From NCBI GenBank assembly GCA_012727625.1, contig JAAYGP010000349.1, forward strand, positions 1-21,470: 21,470 bases of DNA, given 5' to 3'. Positions 7,683 to 14,614 of this stretch are shown here, piece after piece; within the stretch, counting starts at the first letter, position 1; each line of letters begins with the position of its first letter. The notes beneath the pieces were generated by a model. The model made no database searches. It saw only the letters and a program-made list of their open reading frames with translations, and was not told where the DNA came from. This stretch comes from Clostridiaceae bacterium. GTDB taxonomy: Bacteria; Bacillota; Clostridia; DSM-8532. The translations under genes and the position numbers were made by a program.

Positions 7683-7714
7683 CTGATGAAATTCCAGATT
7701 CATAATTTCATCAG
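7683..7714. promoter_or_regulatory. 11-bp perfect inverted repeat, possible operator
   Basis: CTGATGAAATT (7683-7693) and its exact reverse complement AATTTCATCAG (7704-7714) are separated by 10 bases, so the half-site centres are 21 bp apart, two helical turns. It lies upstream of the leftward XRE-cupin regulator. No U-run follows on either strand, which argues against a terminator. An operator for a dimeric regulator is the simplest reading, but nothing ties it to a given protein. Confidence 0.4.
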
Positions 7715-7847
7715 TCTTTGAAAGAAGTCCGGATAATCATACTATGTTTATGCCTGCTGCAGCTTGATGCAATATCCTTAGGGCGAACCTGCAATGAAAA
7801 GTCATATCGTGACTTTCCGGAAAAAATTGCTGATGTATGGATTCACC

Positions 7848-7967
7848 AAATATATTAATATGTAGTAACTGCAAACCTTAAGGCTTTCTTCTCACCTCAG
7901 GAGGAGGTAAATATATTAATATGTATTGTAACCCTATTTGGCAGCTATTACAAGCAAATATTAATAT
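7848..7967. repeat. Three copies of the palindrome ATATTAATAT upstream of the 6S RNA promoter
   Basis: ATATTAATAT occurs at 7852-7861, 7913-7922 and 7958-7967. The first two lie in an identical 16-base unit AAATATATTAATATGT (7848-7863 and 7909-7924), and both continue with a GTAAC a few bases later. The third copy ends nine bases before the -35 hexamer of the 6S promoter. Starts are 61 and 45 bases apart. The cluster may be binding sites for a regulator; the third may also act as an UP element. No known binding motif is recognised. Confidence 0.55.
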
Positions 7968-7975
7968 AAAAAATG

Positions 7976-8004
7976 TTGAGAAACGCGAATTATGATGCTA
8001 TAAT
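7976..8004 (+). promoter_or_regulatory. Sigma-A promoter of the 6S RNA gene
   Basis: TTGAGA (7976-7981), a 17-base spacer, and a perfect TATAAT (7999-8004). Transcription should start near 8011, nine bases before the terminal stem of the RNA. This is close to consensus, as expected for an abundant stable RNA. Confidence 0.85.
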
Positions 8005-8010
8005 AGATTT

Positions 8011-8245
8011 ATAAAATGGTTCATGTTCCTGAGATGTTCGTAATAACCTATAATTTTGAACCTACAGTAGACATACGGGATCCGGAAGTTTTTATCTGTA
8101 GCACAGGCCTCAAGCTAATTCCGACATCGGTGCTGAGCCGGATGCAACGGCGGAGGAAGTGTGAACGGTAAAGCAGGGTACCCACCTGACGTGTGGCTAG
8201 GTGTCAAAATATAGGGGAACGGCATTTTGGGGCATGAAGAAAAAG
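8011..8245 (+). ncRNA. ssrS: 6S RNA
   Basis: 6S RNA mimics an open promoter, binds the housekeeping RNA polymerase holoenzyme and dampens transcription in stationary phase. The 5' part contains TTCCTGAGATGTTCG, of which CTGAGATGTTCG is identical to the 5' segment of E. coli 6S RNA. The ends pair in one long rod: TTCATG 8020-8025 with CATGAA 8233-8238, TTCC 8026-8029 with GGGG 8229-8232, GAGATG 8031-8036 with CATTTT 8223-8228, and TTC 8037-8039 with GAA 8217-8219, leaving T8030 bulged. A consensus promoter and an intrinsic terminator bracket it, and no reading frame fills it. The 3' end after processing is estimated. A different structured RNA is possible but less likely. Confidence 0.82.
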
Positions 8246-8258
8246 TTTTGTTTGAAAG

Positions 8259-8288
8259 CCCTGAATTGAAAATAATTCAGGGTTTTTC
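8259..8288 (+). terminator. Intrinsic terminator after 6S RNA
   Basis: CCCTGAATT (8259-8267) pairs perfectly with AATTCAGGG (8274-8282) around a six-base loop, followed by TTTTT (8283-8287). It separates the 6S transcript from the sporulation genes downstream. Confidence 0.88.
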
Positions 8289-8394
8289 CTCTGGAAGACC
8301 ACTTTCTTTATACATCTCTGAGCTTCATTCCGCCAAAGTTTCCTTCCATTGCACAATATCTTTTAACAGAACCTGTGAACAGTAACTATAAAAA

Positions 8395-8423
8395 TCATAT
8401 TCGCTCTACAAAGCCCATATAAT
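8395..8423 (+). promoter_or_regulatory. Sigma-E-type promoter of the spoIVFA-spoIVFB pair
   Basis: TCATATT (8395-8401), a 14-base spacer, then CATATAAT (8416-8423). The B. subtilis sigma-E consensus is KMATATT, 14-15 bases, CATACAnT; here the -35 matches fully and the -10 differs at one base. B. subtilis spoIVF is known to be transcribed by sigma-E in the mother cell, which fits. The start site would be near 8430, about 28 bases before the TTG start codon. Confidence 0.7.
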
Positions 8424-8457
8424 AATCTCAGGAGATAAGCCTAAGGAGCTGATTCGC

Positions 8458-8775
8458 TTGAATCACGCGATAAGAACAACCCGTTATAAAAGGCGCGTTC
8501 CATATTATTCCGCATACACAAAACCGGCAGGAAGGACAAAAAACCACAACTGGCAATCCGTGATAGCAAAAAAAATAATTATACAGTCACTTGCTTGTAT
8601 TCTTATCATATTCTTTGTTTCTTGGCTTCAAAACCAGGAGGGGGAATCGGCTGAAAATATTGTTTCGCAAATACGATTTCAGGTTGTGGAGAAAAATACT
8701 ACAACCGATGATATTTTTGATGCCATCGCAAACACCTATGAAGAATGCTTTCAGTATCTGCAGGGAAATAACTGA
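8458..8775 (+). CDS. Short SpoIVFA-like sporulation membrane protein, without the LytM/M23 domain
   Basis: This 105-residue protein has a basic N-terminus (residues 1-40, many Arg, Lys and Tyr), one membrane segment (about 41-56, IIIQSLACILIIFFVSWL) and an acidic outer part of about 45 residues. It starts at TTG 8458, nine bases after AAGGAG. It ends in TGATG, overlapping spoIVFB by one base, so the two are translationally coupled. In B. subtilis the gene in this place is spoIVFA, which holds SpoIVFB inactive until the SpoIVB signal arrives; that protein has a C-terminal LytM/M23 domain of over 100 residues, absent here. Topology, neighbour and promoter support a SpoIVFA role; direct sequence similarity is too weak to be sure. 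Confidence 0.6.
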   Translation: MNHAIRTTRYKRRVPYYSAYTKPAGRTKNHNWQSVIAKKIIIQSLACILIIFFVSWLQNQEGESAENIVSQIRFQVVEKNTTTDDIFDAIANTYEECFQYLQGNN

Positions 8776-9557
8776 TGATTGAGTGGATAAGTTATCCTAT
8801 TTCTCTTTTAATTCATGAAGCTTTTCATTTGCTTACCGCATGCCTGGTTTACAAACAAGGATTTCGGATATTTTTAACACCGGCGGGATTCAGCGGAAAG
8901 TGGAAGAACTTTCAGCCCGGCAGACTTGCCCAGTGTATAATATGCGCCGCAGGACCTTTGGGAAATCTTGCAATGGCCGCGGTTTTTGCGCTCATGCCCT
9001 TTGGAATTTTTAAAGATTTGGCCAGGGCCGGTCTTTTTATTGGTATCTTTAACATGATACCGTTATACCCAATGGATGGAGGGAATATATTACTTGTTTT
9101 TCTGTACAATTATGTCGGCTCAAGGCATGCGTATCTGATAATGAAAAGGACAGGTCAGGGAATACGTTTTTTTTTGCTTATTGCAGGAGTATTCCTGATT
9201 ATACACTACAGAAACCCAAGCTTGTTTTTGGCAGTTATCTTCCTCCCCGGAAAAGAATCTGTAAAAAGGTCGGTGAATCGCTTGAATTTAAATGCTTTAA
9301 TAAGAAGAAAGGAAAGAATATTAAAAAAAAGAGCCTATCGCATCCGGCATGTTTTGATGCTAAAGGATGTAAAGCTGATGGAAGCCATGCTGCTTCTTGA
9401 TTATGATCAATTCCATATAATACATATTGCTGACCGGGAGCTTGACTTAATTAAAGAAATAACAGAAAAACAGCTTATGGATGCTATTTTGGAAAAAAGC
9501 TCGGATATAACTTTGGAAGAAGCGTTTATGAAGTCTCCCGGTCCCTTTTCCGAATGA
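8775..9557 (+). CDS. spoIVFB: Sporulation site-2 protease SpoIVFB
   Basis: This is an M50 family intramembrane metalloprotease. In B. subtilis SpoIVFB cleaves pro-sigma-K in the outer forespore membrane to start late mother-cell gene expression. The zinc motif HEAFH (HExxH) lies near residue 13 and the second motif NMIPLYPMDGG (NxxPxxPxDG) near residue 95; both are intact. Several hydrophobic segments fill residues 1-160. The C-terminal ~90 residues (RIRHVLMLKDVKLMEAMLLL...) look like the CBS-type domain of SpoIVFB. At 260 residues it is slightly shorter than the Bacillus protein (288). The start overlaps the stop of the small upstream gene. A different S2P-family protease is possible, but the sigma-E-like promoter and partner support SpoIVFB. 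Confidence 0.88.
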   Translation: MIEWISYPISLLIHEAFHLLTACLVYKQGFRIFLTPAGFSGKWKNFQPGRLAQCIICAAGPLGNLAMAAVFALMPFGIFKDLARAGLFIGIFNMIPLYPMDGGNILLVFLYNYVGSRHAYLIMKRTGQGIRFFLLIAGVFLIIHYRNPSLFLAVIFLPGKESVKRSVNRLNLNALIRRKERILKKRAYRIRHVLMLKDVKLMEAMLLLDYDQFHIIHIADRELDLIKEITEKQLMDAILEKSSDITLEEAFMKSPGPFSE

Positions 9558-9658
9558 AACGGGCAAAAAAATGGCGGTTTATTGCGGGCACTGTTATTTG
9601 TGTTCCTTTATCGTTTGTATATAAGCGGACTTCCGTCACTATTCCCTGTGCAAACCAT

Positions 9659-9697
9659 AAAAAAGCCTTTCATACCATTTGGAAATGAAAGGCAATT
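9659..9697 (-). terminator. Terminator of metF, shared with spoIVFB
   Basis: GCCTTTCAT (9665-9673) pairs with ATGAAAGGC (9685-9693). On the minus strand the stem is followed by six Ts (complement of 9659-9664), a good terminator for metF. On the plus strand only AATTTT follows, so it would be a weaker terminator for spoIVFB. Confidence 0.8.
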
Positions 9698-9725
9698 TTG
9701 CTATGGAGTTTACATATTATCCGGT

Positions 9726-10601
9726 TTACGCTTTTTTATTCAGAAGCCCAAGATTATCTAGGATTACCCGGGTTGCGTCAGAACGGTTCATTGTGTTTAT
9801 GTGCACACCGTCAACACCGCTGTCAAGAAGGTCTCTTATTTGTTCTGAGGCATATTCAATCCCGGCCTTTTCCATATCCGGCGTATTGCCGTATTTATCA
9901 AGAACAAGAACCAGTTTTGCAGGCATGGAAGCACCGCACATCAAAGCGATCCTTTTAATCTGATCTGCCTTATATATAGGCATAACACCGGGAAGTACAG
10001 GGCATGAAATACGCTGGGCTGCGCATTTGTCCAGAAAGTCATAGAAAACCCTGTTGTCAAAGAAGAGCTGGGTAATTAAAAAGTCAACCCCCTGTTCAAC
10101 TTTTAATTTAAGATAGTGCATATCATATTTTATTCTGACAGAGTCGGCGTGGCCTTCCGGGTATGCTGCCGCGGCAATACAGAAATTATTCTGCTGCCGT
10201 ATATGCTTTATTAGTTCCGATGCATGGGTAAAGACGCCTTTGGAAAAATCAAAATCCGGCTGATCTGCAGGCGGGTCTCCCCTTAAAGCAAATATATTCT
10301 CAAGGCCTTCCTTTTTCATGTCCAGAAGTGATTGGTTAACTTCCTCAATTGTATGCCCCACACAAGTAAAGTGGGCAAGGCTCTCTATATTATATTCACG
10401 TTTAATTTTCGAAGCTATTTCCACGGTCCGCCCTTTTTTAGAGCCCCCCGCGCCATATGTAACACTGATGAAATCAGGGTTCATGGAAGCAAAATCCCCG
10501 AGTTTTTCAAAGATTGTTTCAATCGGAGAGGTAAGCTTCGGCGGGAAAATCTCGAAAGATATCGTTTGCTTCTTTCTTGTAAACAGATCACTTATTTTCA
10601 T
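9726..10601 (-). CDS. metF: Methylenetetrahydrofolate reductase
   Basis: MetF is an FAD-containing barrel enzyme that interconverts 5,10-methylene-THF and 5-methyl-THF, for methionine synthesis or, in acetogens, the methyl branch of the Wood-Ljungdahl pathway. The 291 residues match the family. Motifs are SFEIFPPK with Glu17, the equivalent of the catalytic Glu28 of E. coli, SVTYGAGGS, FALRGDPP, AAAYPEGH, FLITQLFFDN and PVLPGVMPI. AGGATG lies just before the ATG. It is monocistronic with its own promoter and terminator. The roughly 40-base leader is too short for a SAM riboswitch, so it is not under S-box control here. No Wood-Ljungdahl genes are adjacent. Confidence 0.95.
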   Translation of the reverse strand: MKISDLFTRKKQTISFEIFPPKLTSPIETIFEKLGDFASMNPDFISVTYGAGGSKKGRTVEIASKIKREYNIESLAHFTCVGHTIEEVNQSLLDMKKEGLENIFALRGDPPADQPDFDFSKGVFTHASELIKHIRQQNNFCIAAAAYPEGHADSVRIKYDMHYLKLKVEQGVDFLITQLFFDNRVFYDFLDKCAAQRISCPVLPGVMPIYKADQIKRIALMCGASMPAKLVLVLDKYGNTPDMEKAGIEYASEQIRDLLDSGVDGVHINTMNRSDATRVILDNLGLLNKKA

Positions 10602-10647
10602 TTATATCATCCTGCTTTCCCGAGTTTGACAATGTGCTGTTTAAAAT

Positions 10648-10676
10648 ATAGTAATATAAAAGCTAAGTACTGTCAA
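10648..10676 (-). promoter_or_regulatory. Sigma-A promoter of metF
   Basis: On the minus strand, a perfect TTGACA (complement of 10671-10676), a 17-base spacer and TACTAT (complement of 10648-10653). Transcription would start near 10641, leaving a leader of about 40 bases. A TACTTGACAGTACT near-palindrome overlaps the -35 and could be an operator, but this is speculative. Confidence 0.8.
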
Positions 10677-10779
10677 GTACAATTAAAATTATATTATATA
10701 CATCCACATTCCTTTTAATCACAATGAAGAAAAATAAAGAAAAAGAACCGGCGGAAAAATACTGTCCGTCTTCCATGTG

Positions 10780-10809
10780 TTGCAAACAATACGCAATGTA
10801 TGATAGAAT
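10780..10809 (+). promoter_or_regulatory. Possible sigma-A promoter of the small membrane protein gene
   Basis: TTGCAA (10780-10785), an 18-base spacer and TAGAAT (10804-10809), 31 bases before the ATG at 10841. Both hexamers deviate from consensus and the predicted leader is only about 25 bases, so this is a moderate call. Confidence 0.45.
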
Positions 10810-10840
10810 TCATTGAAGAGAAACGGGAGGTTTATCTGTT

Positions 10841-11350
10841 ATGATGGATATATTCATAGAAAAAATCGTAAAGAGAAGAAAAGATATAAAGGATCATTTA
10901 ATAACAGCTGCCGTTATTTCAGGTGCATTGCTGCTTATGTTTATAGCATTGAATATTGAAATATTAGCCGGAGTCAGCATGTTTATAGTCGTTGGAATAG
11001 GTTATGGCGCTTATTATTTTATTACCTCCAGAAATACAGAATATGAATATGCGGTTACAAACGGCGACCTCGATATTGACAAAATAATCGCGCAAAGAAA
11101 ACGCAAGCGCGTTTTCAGTGCAAATTGCAAGGATTTTGAGATTGTTGCAAGATTAAAAAGCCAGCATTATACTCCTCAATACAGAAATTTTAAAAATAAG
11201 ATGGACTTCACCGGATATATCGGCAATGATGATGTTTATTTTGTAGTTCTGCATTATAACAATCAGCCAACAATTCTGTTTTTTGAGCCTTCTGAAAAAA
11301 TGCTGAATAATTTCAAAACTTTTATACCAAGGAAAGTATTTACTGATTAA
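10841..11350 (+). CDS. Small two-pass membrane protein of unknown function (possibly DUF6106)
   Basis: The 169-residue protein has a basic N-terminal segment (residues 1-20, EKIVKRRKDIKDH), two adjacent membrane segments (about 21-40 and 42-62, LITAAVISGALLLMFIALNI and ILAGVSMFIVVGIGYGAYYF), and a soluble C-terminal domain of about 100 residues rich in aromatic and charged residues. It reminds me of a clostridial family of small membrane proteins annotated DUF6106; this is recall, not a search. GGGAGG precedes the first of two ATGs by about ten bases. It is followed by a strong terminator, so it appears to be monocistronic. No function can be assigned. Confidence 0.75.
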   Translation: MMDIFIEKIVKRRKDIKDHLITAAVISGALLLMFIALNIEILAGVSMFIVVGIGYGAYYFITSRNTEYEYAVTNGDLDIDKIIAQRKRKRVFSANCKDFEIVARLKSQHYTPQYRNFKNKMDFTGYIGNDDVYFVVLHYNNQPTILFFEPSEKMLNNFKTFIPRKVFTD

Positions 11351-11374
11351 AACATTTCTATAAAGTTTTGCAGG

Positions 11375-11429
11375 AAAGAGGCGTAATTGCCGCAGGAGTA
11401 TTAATAAGCGGTAACAGGCCTCTTTTTTT
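11375..11429 (+). terminator. Intrinsic terminator
   Basis: AAAGAGGC (11375-11382) pairs with GCCTCTTT (11418-11425), with a second inner stem TGCCGC / GCGGTA, followed by a run of seven Ts (11423-11429). It ends the transcript of the preceding membrane protein gene. Confidence 0.85.
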
Positions 11430-11455
11430 GTTTGCAGCAATATATAAATTTCCTG

Positions 11456-11484
11456 AGGACATTTGTCGAAATTGAATGTATAAT
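11456..11484 (+). promoter_or_regulatory. Promoter overlapping a Spo0A-type box, upstream of the GH18 gene
   Basis: TATAAT (11479-11484) is preceded, across a 17-base spacer, by a poor -35, AGGACA (11456-11461). Inside the spacer, directly after the -35, lies TTTGTCGAA (11462-11470), a full match to the Spo0A box core TGTCGAA. A good -10, weak -35 and nearby 0A box suggest control by Spo0A. Transcription from here would give a long leader of about 190 bases before the ATG at 11683. A second, poor sigma-E-like element (ATATT, 13 bases, CATTGAAT) lies closer to the gene. Confidence 0.45.
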
Positions 11485-11682
11485 GTAGATAGGGTAAGCC
11501 TTAATAAAGGAAAACAAATTTTAAATACCCCGCATAGGCCTTTGATGAATCCTGATAAATCCGTCTTTTATCCATGCAAAACAATTTTTGCGTAATGCCT
11601 TCGAAACTCTACATACTCATGGCATATATTCAGCGCCAATTTACATTGAATAAAAAGACAGGCTTTTACACGGAGGTTTAAT

Positions 11683-13437
11683 ATGAAAAAGGATATTATT
11701 TTATTTTTGATATTGCTTATATTTATATCAGGTATAGCAACCGGCGGAGCTTTACTGTACAAAAAGCATTTCATGCCCAATATGGAAGTTGTAAATCCAT
11801 ATGACAATGCTGACACTGTTCTTGTAATAGAAGGCGACAAAATTCTTGACGAGTTTCCTCCAAGGGTTGTTGAGGGACAGATTCTGCTTCCTTTCAAAAC
11901 GGTTAAAAGCCATATAGATCCTTATATATGGTGGGATGAGACTCTTCAAAAGGTTACCGTAACAACGAAGGATCGCGTCATCCGCATGGAAACAGATAAT
12001 CTTAATGCCCTGATTAACGATGAACCAATGGAATTAAAGTTTCCCGCCACTGAATTTGACGGGGTTTTATATATACCCATTGAATTCCTTGCTTCATTTT
12101 ACAGGATAGATATCAATTATGTTAAAGAGACAAATGTGGTAATAATTGATAGGGAAGATGTTATCCACAGAATAGGTTATCCCACAAGTGCAGATGCGGT
12201 CGTAAGGCGCGGCAGGCATATACGCTATCCTGTCATCAGAATGTTTCATGATGTGGATCTTAATTCTGACTCTGCTAAACTTTATATTTATGAAGATTAT
12301 GACAAATGGTATAAGGTCAGGACTGCTGACGGCATATTGGGATATATACAAAAGGAACACGTAGTTATTAAATCCTTTGAAATTAATCAAATACCGGAAA
12401 CATTAAGAAGAACGCCCAAACTGCCCGGGGGAAAGATTAGTCTGGTATGGGATCAAATGTACAGCCCGACAAAAAAATATCTTGAATGGGAAAAGACTGA
12501 CGGGATCGATGTTCTGTCTCCCACCTGGTTTCAAATAGCCAATGAAGACGGTGATCTTATAAACAGAGCCGATCCCCAGTATGTGGAGTGGGCACACGAT
12601 AACGGATACCAAGTCTGGGCATTGGTTGCGAATGATTTCAGCAATATTGAAAATACCAGCCAAATCTTAAATGATGGGTTAAAAAGAGAGCATGTTATAA
12701 GACAGATTCTGGCCTATGCCGCTTTATACCAATTGGATGGGATTAATATTGACTTTGAGAATATATATAAAAAAGATAAAGATGCCTTTACGCAGTTTAT
12801 GCGTGAACTTACCCCATTTTTGCGTGAGCAGAAGCTTGTTGTGTCGGTGGATGTTACAATACCGGACGGCAGCGACACCTGGTCGAAATGTTATGACAGA
12901 AAAGCTCTGGCCGAAACGGTGGATTATGTGTGCCTTATGACATATGACCAGACCTGGGCCGGAAGCAAAGTGGCGGGTTCAACCGCGCAATTTGTATGGG
13001 TGGAAGAAAATTTAAAAAAAACCTTAAGGGAGGTTCCCAGGGAAAAGCTTCTTCTGGGAATTCCGCTATATACAAGACTTTGGGCTCTAAAAACGGATGA
13101 GCATGGGAACAGGACAGAATCAACGGTTGGCAATGCTTTATCAATAGAAGCCGCCTCACGTTTGATTGCTGAGAACAATGCGGTACCTGTATGGGATGAG
13201 GAAAGCGGGCAATATGTTGTTTCCTTTGAAAAAGACAATGTGGTTTATAAAATGTGGCTGGAAAACGAACATTCCGTAAACCAAAAAACCGCCCTTGCAC
13301 ATAAATACAACCTGGCAGGCACCTCAACCTGGAGCCATAATTTTGCCAATGACAAAGTCTGGACTGTTTTTGCGGAAAATCTGAAAAACATCATCCATTA
13401 TGAGGAGTGGAGGGCCAAAAACCTGGCAATCCGGTGA
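11683..13437 (+). CDS. Membrane-anchored glycoside hydrolase family 18 protein with stalk and SH3-like domains
   Basis: The 584-residue protein starts with an uncleaved-looking signal anchor (about 4-26). Residues 40-155 resemble the copper-amine-oxidase N-terminal-like repeat common in clostridial surface proteins (VEGQILLPFKTV, DGVLYIPIEFLASFY). Residues 160-230 look like a bacterial SH3 domain (YDKWYKVRTADGILGYIQKEHV). The GH18 domain covers about 245-570. The catalytic signature is DGINIDFE at 352-359, with Glu359 as proton donor and Asn in place of the third-strand Asp of DxxDxDxE. Relatives such as YaaH/SleL act on spore or cell-wall peptidoglycan (N-acetylglucosaminidases). A cell-wall role is likely; a chitinase is less so. 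CGGAGG precedes the ATG, and a possible Spo0A-box promoter lies upstream. Confidence 0.87.
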   Translation: MKKDIILFLILLIFISGIATGGALLYKKHFMPNMEVVNPYDNADTVLVIEGDKILDEFPPRVVEGQILLPFKTVKSHIDPYIWWDETLQKVTVTTKDRVIRMETDNLNALINDEPMELKFPATEFDGVLYIPIEFLASFYRIDINYVKETNVVIIDREDVIHRIGYPTSADAVVRRGRHIRYPVIRMFHDVDLNSDSAKLYIYEDYDKWYKVRTADGILGYIQKEHVVIKSFEINQIPETLRRTPKLPGGKISLVWDQMYSPTKKYLEWEKTDGIDVLSPTWFQIANEDGDLINRADPQYVEWAHDNGYQVWALVANDFSNIENTSQILNDGLKREHVIRQILAYAALYQLDGINIDFENIYKKDKDAFTQFMRELTPFLREQKLVVSVDVTIPDGSDTWSKCYDRKALAETVDYVCLMTYDQTWAGSKVAGSTAQFVWVEENLKKTLREVPREKLLLGIPLYTRLWALKTDEHGNRTESTVGNALSIEAASRLIAENNAVPVWDEESGQYVVSFEKDNVVYKMWLENEHSVNQKTALAHKYNLAGTSTWSHNFANDKVWTVFAENLKNIIHYEEWRAKNLAIR

Positions 13438-13458
13438 AAAAAGTGTGTTCTTATATTA

Positions 13459-13487
13459 TTGCATGATAGGCGTTTCAGTGTTATAAT
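13459..13487 (+). promoter_or_regulatory. Sigma-A promoter of the multi-pass membrane protein gene
   Basis: TTGCAT (13459-13464), a 17-base spacer and a perfect TATAAT (13482-13487). The transcript would start near 13494, about 40 bases before the ATG at 13535, which is preceded by CAGGAG. Confidence 0.75.
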
Positions 13488-13534
13488 GTTTTGAGTTAAA
13501 AGCAGGAACAGCAGATTATTACAGGAGTATTTAA

Positions 13535-14185
13535 ATGGAATATTCAAAAAGTGAGTGGGATTTGCTTCTTTGGCCCCACAGCTGGCACAAACGAATGAAT
13601 ACTGCATTAATGACACTTATCCCGTGTATTTTGTGGGTAGGTTTGTTTGACGTGCTTGGAGCAACGAATTCCATATTAAGCGACTTTATTATAAACAGCA
13701 GTACCGATATTGCTGTTAAAATATTTCTGTTCTTAATTACTGTGGCTATTATTGGTTTGTTTGATATTTTTTGTTTTGCGTGGCCTATAGCTGATTTGTG
13801 CAGATATATTGCAAAACGGACAGAAAAGTTTATTGCGCCGGGTTTTAATATTATTTTTATGAAGTCATACGGATATTCACATCTGCCTTTTATGCCGCTT
13901 CTTCTTCTATCAAGCCCTGCAGCTGTTGATCTTATGGACTTAAGCCGGAATCCTGCTTTTTACGCCAAGGCTCTTTTCTTTGTTTTAGTTATATTACTGA
14001 ATACTCAGCAGTATTGGCAGATTGGTATAATGCTCAGAACAATAGGAGTAAAAAGCAAAATATTGTTTTCGGGCAAACTGGTTATAGCAATAGCCATTGT
14101 TGTTTGGAGCTATTTTATCGGGTACGCGGTTTTTTCCCTGGTTAATATGGCTTATAAGGCATTTGGCTTCCTTTTCGGCTCATAA
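13535..14185 (+). CDS. Multi-pass membrane protein of unknown function, Yip1-like in layout
   Basis: The 216-residue protein has a short charged N-terminus with aromatic residues (SEWDLLLWPHSWHKRM) and about five membrane segments: roughly 22-42, 60-85, 113-130, 143-158 and 180-205. The layout resembles YIP1-family membrane proteins common in Firmicutes, but no diagnostic motif was recognised. It has its own promoter and ACAGGAG before the ATG. It lies between the GH18 gene and tRNA-Arg with no tight coupling to either, so context gives no clue to function. Confidence 0.75.
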   Translation: MEYSKSEWDLLLWPHSWHKRMNTALMTLIPCILWVGLFDVLGATNSILSDFIINSSTDIAVKIFLFLITVAIIGLFDIFCFAWPIADLCRYIAKRTEKFIAPGFNIIFMKSYGYSHLPFMPLLLLSSPAAVDLMDLSRNPAFYAKALFFVLVILLNTQQYWQIGIMLRTIGVKSKILFSGKLVIAIAIVVWSYFIGYAVFSLVNMAYKAFGFLFGS

Positions 14186-14263
14186 AAACCGGTAATTAAA
14201 CAGGTATTTATCAGGTATCATAGGAAAATAAAAGGGAAAAGCGAAAGCATATAAAAAATGGAA

Positions 14264-14292
14264 TTGAAAAAAGCTTTAAAATGAAGTATACT
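14264..14292 (+). promoter_or_regulatory. Sigma-A promoter of tRNA-Arg
   Basis: TTGAAA (14264-14269), a 17-base spacer, and TATACT (14287-14292), giving a start near 14299 and a 5' leader of about 26 bases before the tRNA. Confidence 0.82.
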
Positions 14293-14324
14293 TTATTCAT
14301 TCTCCAAATTTCTTTATACATTAT

Positions 14325-14399
14325 GTCCCGATGGTCCAATGGATAAGACAGTAGATTCCGGTTCTACCAATGTGGGTTCGATTCCTACTCGGGACGCCA
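14325..14399 (+). tRNA. tRNA-Arg, anticodon CCG
   Basis: Acceptor stem GTCCCGA (14325-14331) pairs with TCGGGAC (14389-14395), followed by discriminator G14396 and an encoded CCA (14397-14399). The anticodon arm is GTAGA / TCTAC around loop TTCCGGT, so the anticodon is CCG (14358-14360), reading CGG arginine codons. The T arm is GTGGG-TTCGATT-CCTAC. The gene stands alone, with its own promoter and terminator. Confidence 0.95.
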
Positions 14400-14405
14400 G
14401 AATCG

Positions 14406-14431
14406 CACAGGCGCAGTTGCCTGTGTTTTTT
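14406..14431 (+). terminator. Intrinsic terminator of tRNA-Arg
   Basis: CACAGGC (14406-14412) pairs with GCCTGTG (14419-14425) around a six-base loop, followed by six Ts (14426-14431), seven bases after the tRNA's CCA end. Confidence 0.9.
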
Positions 14432-14614
14432 CTATGGCAAGAACAATCCAATAATGCTATTATAAAAGGGAAGCATAAATTGTCGGCTGATTTATTGAAT
14501 GTTTTGCTCTGTTGAAGCAATTTGAAACTTGTTGAAATTTTGTCCTGCCTTGCAGGGCGCAAGGGTAACAAATACGGAGCGCCATTGAATATTATTTTAT
14601 AAAGGGATGATAAA

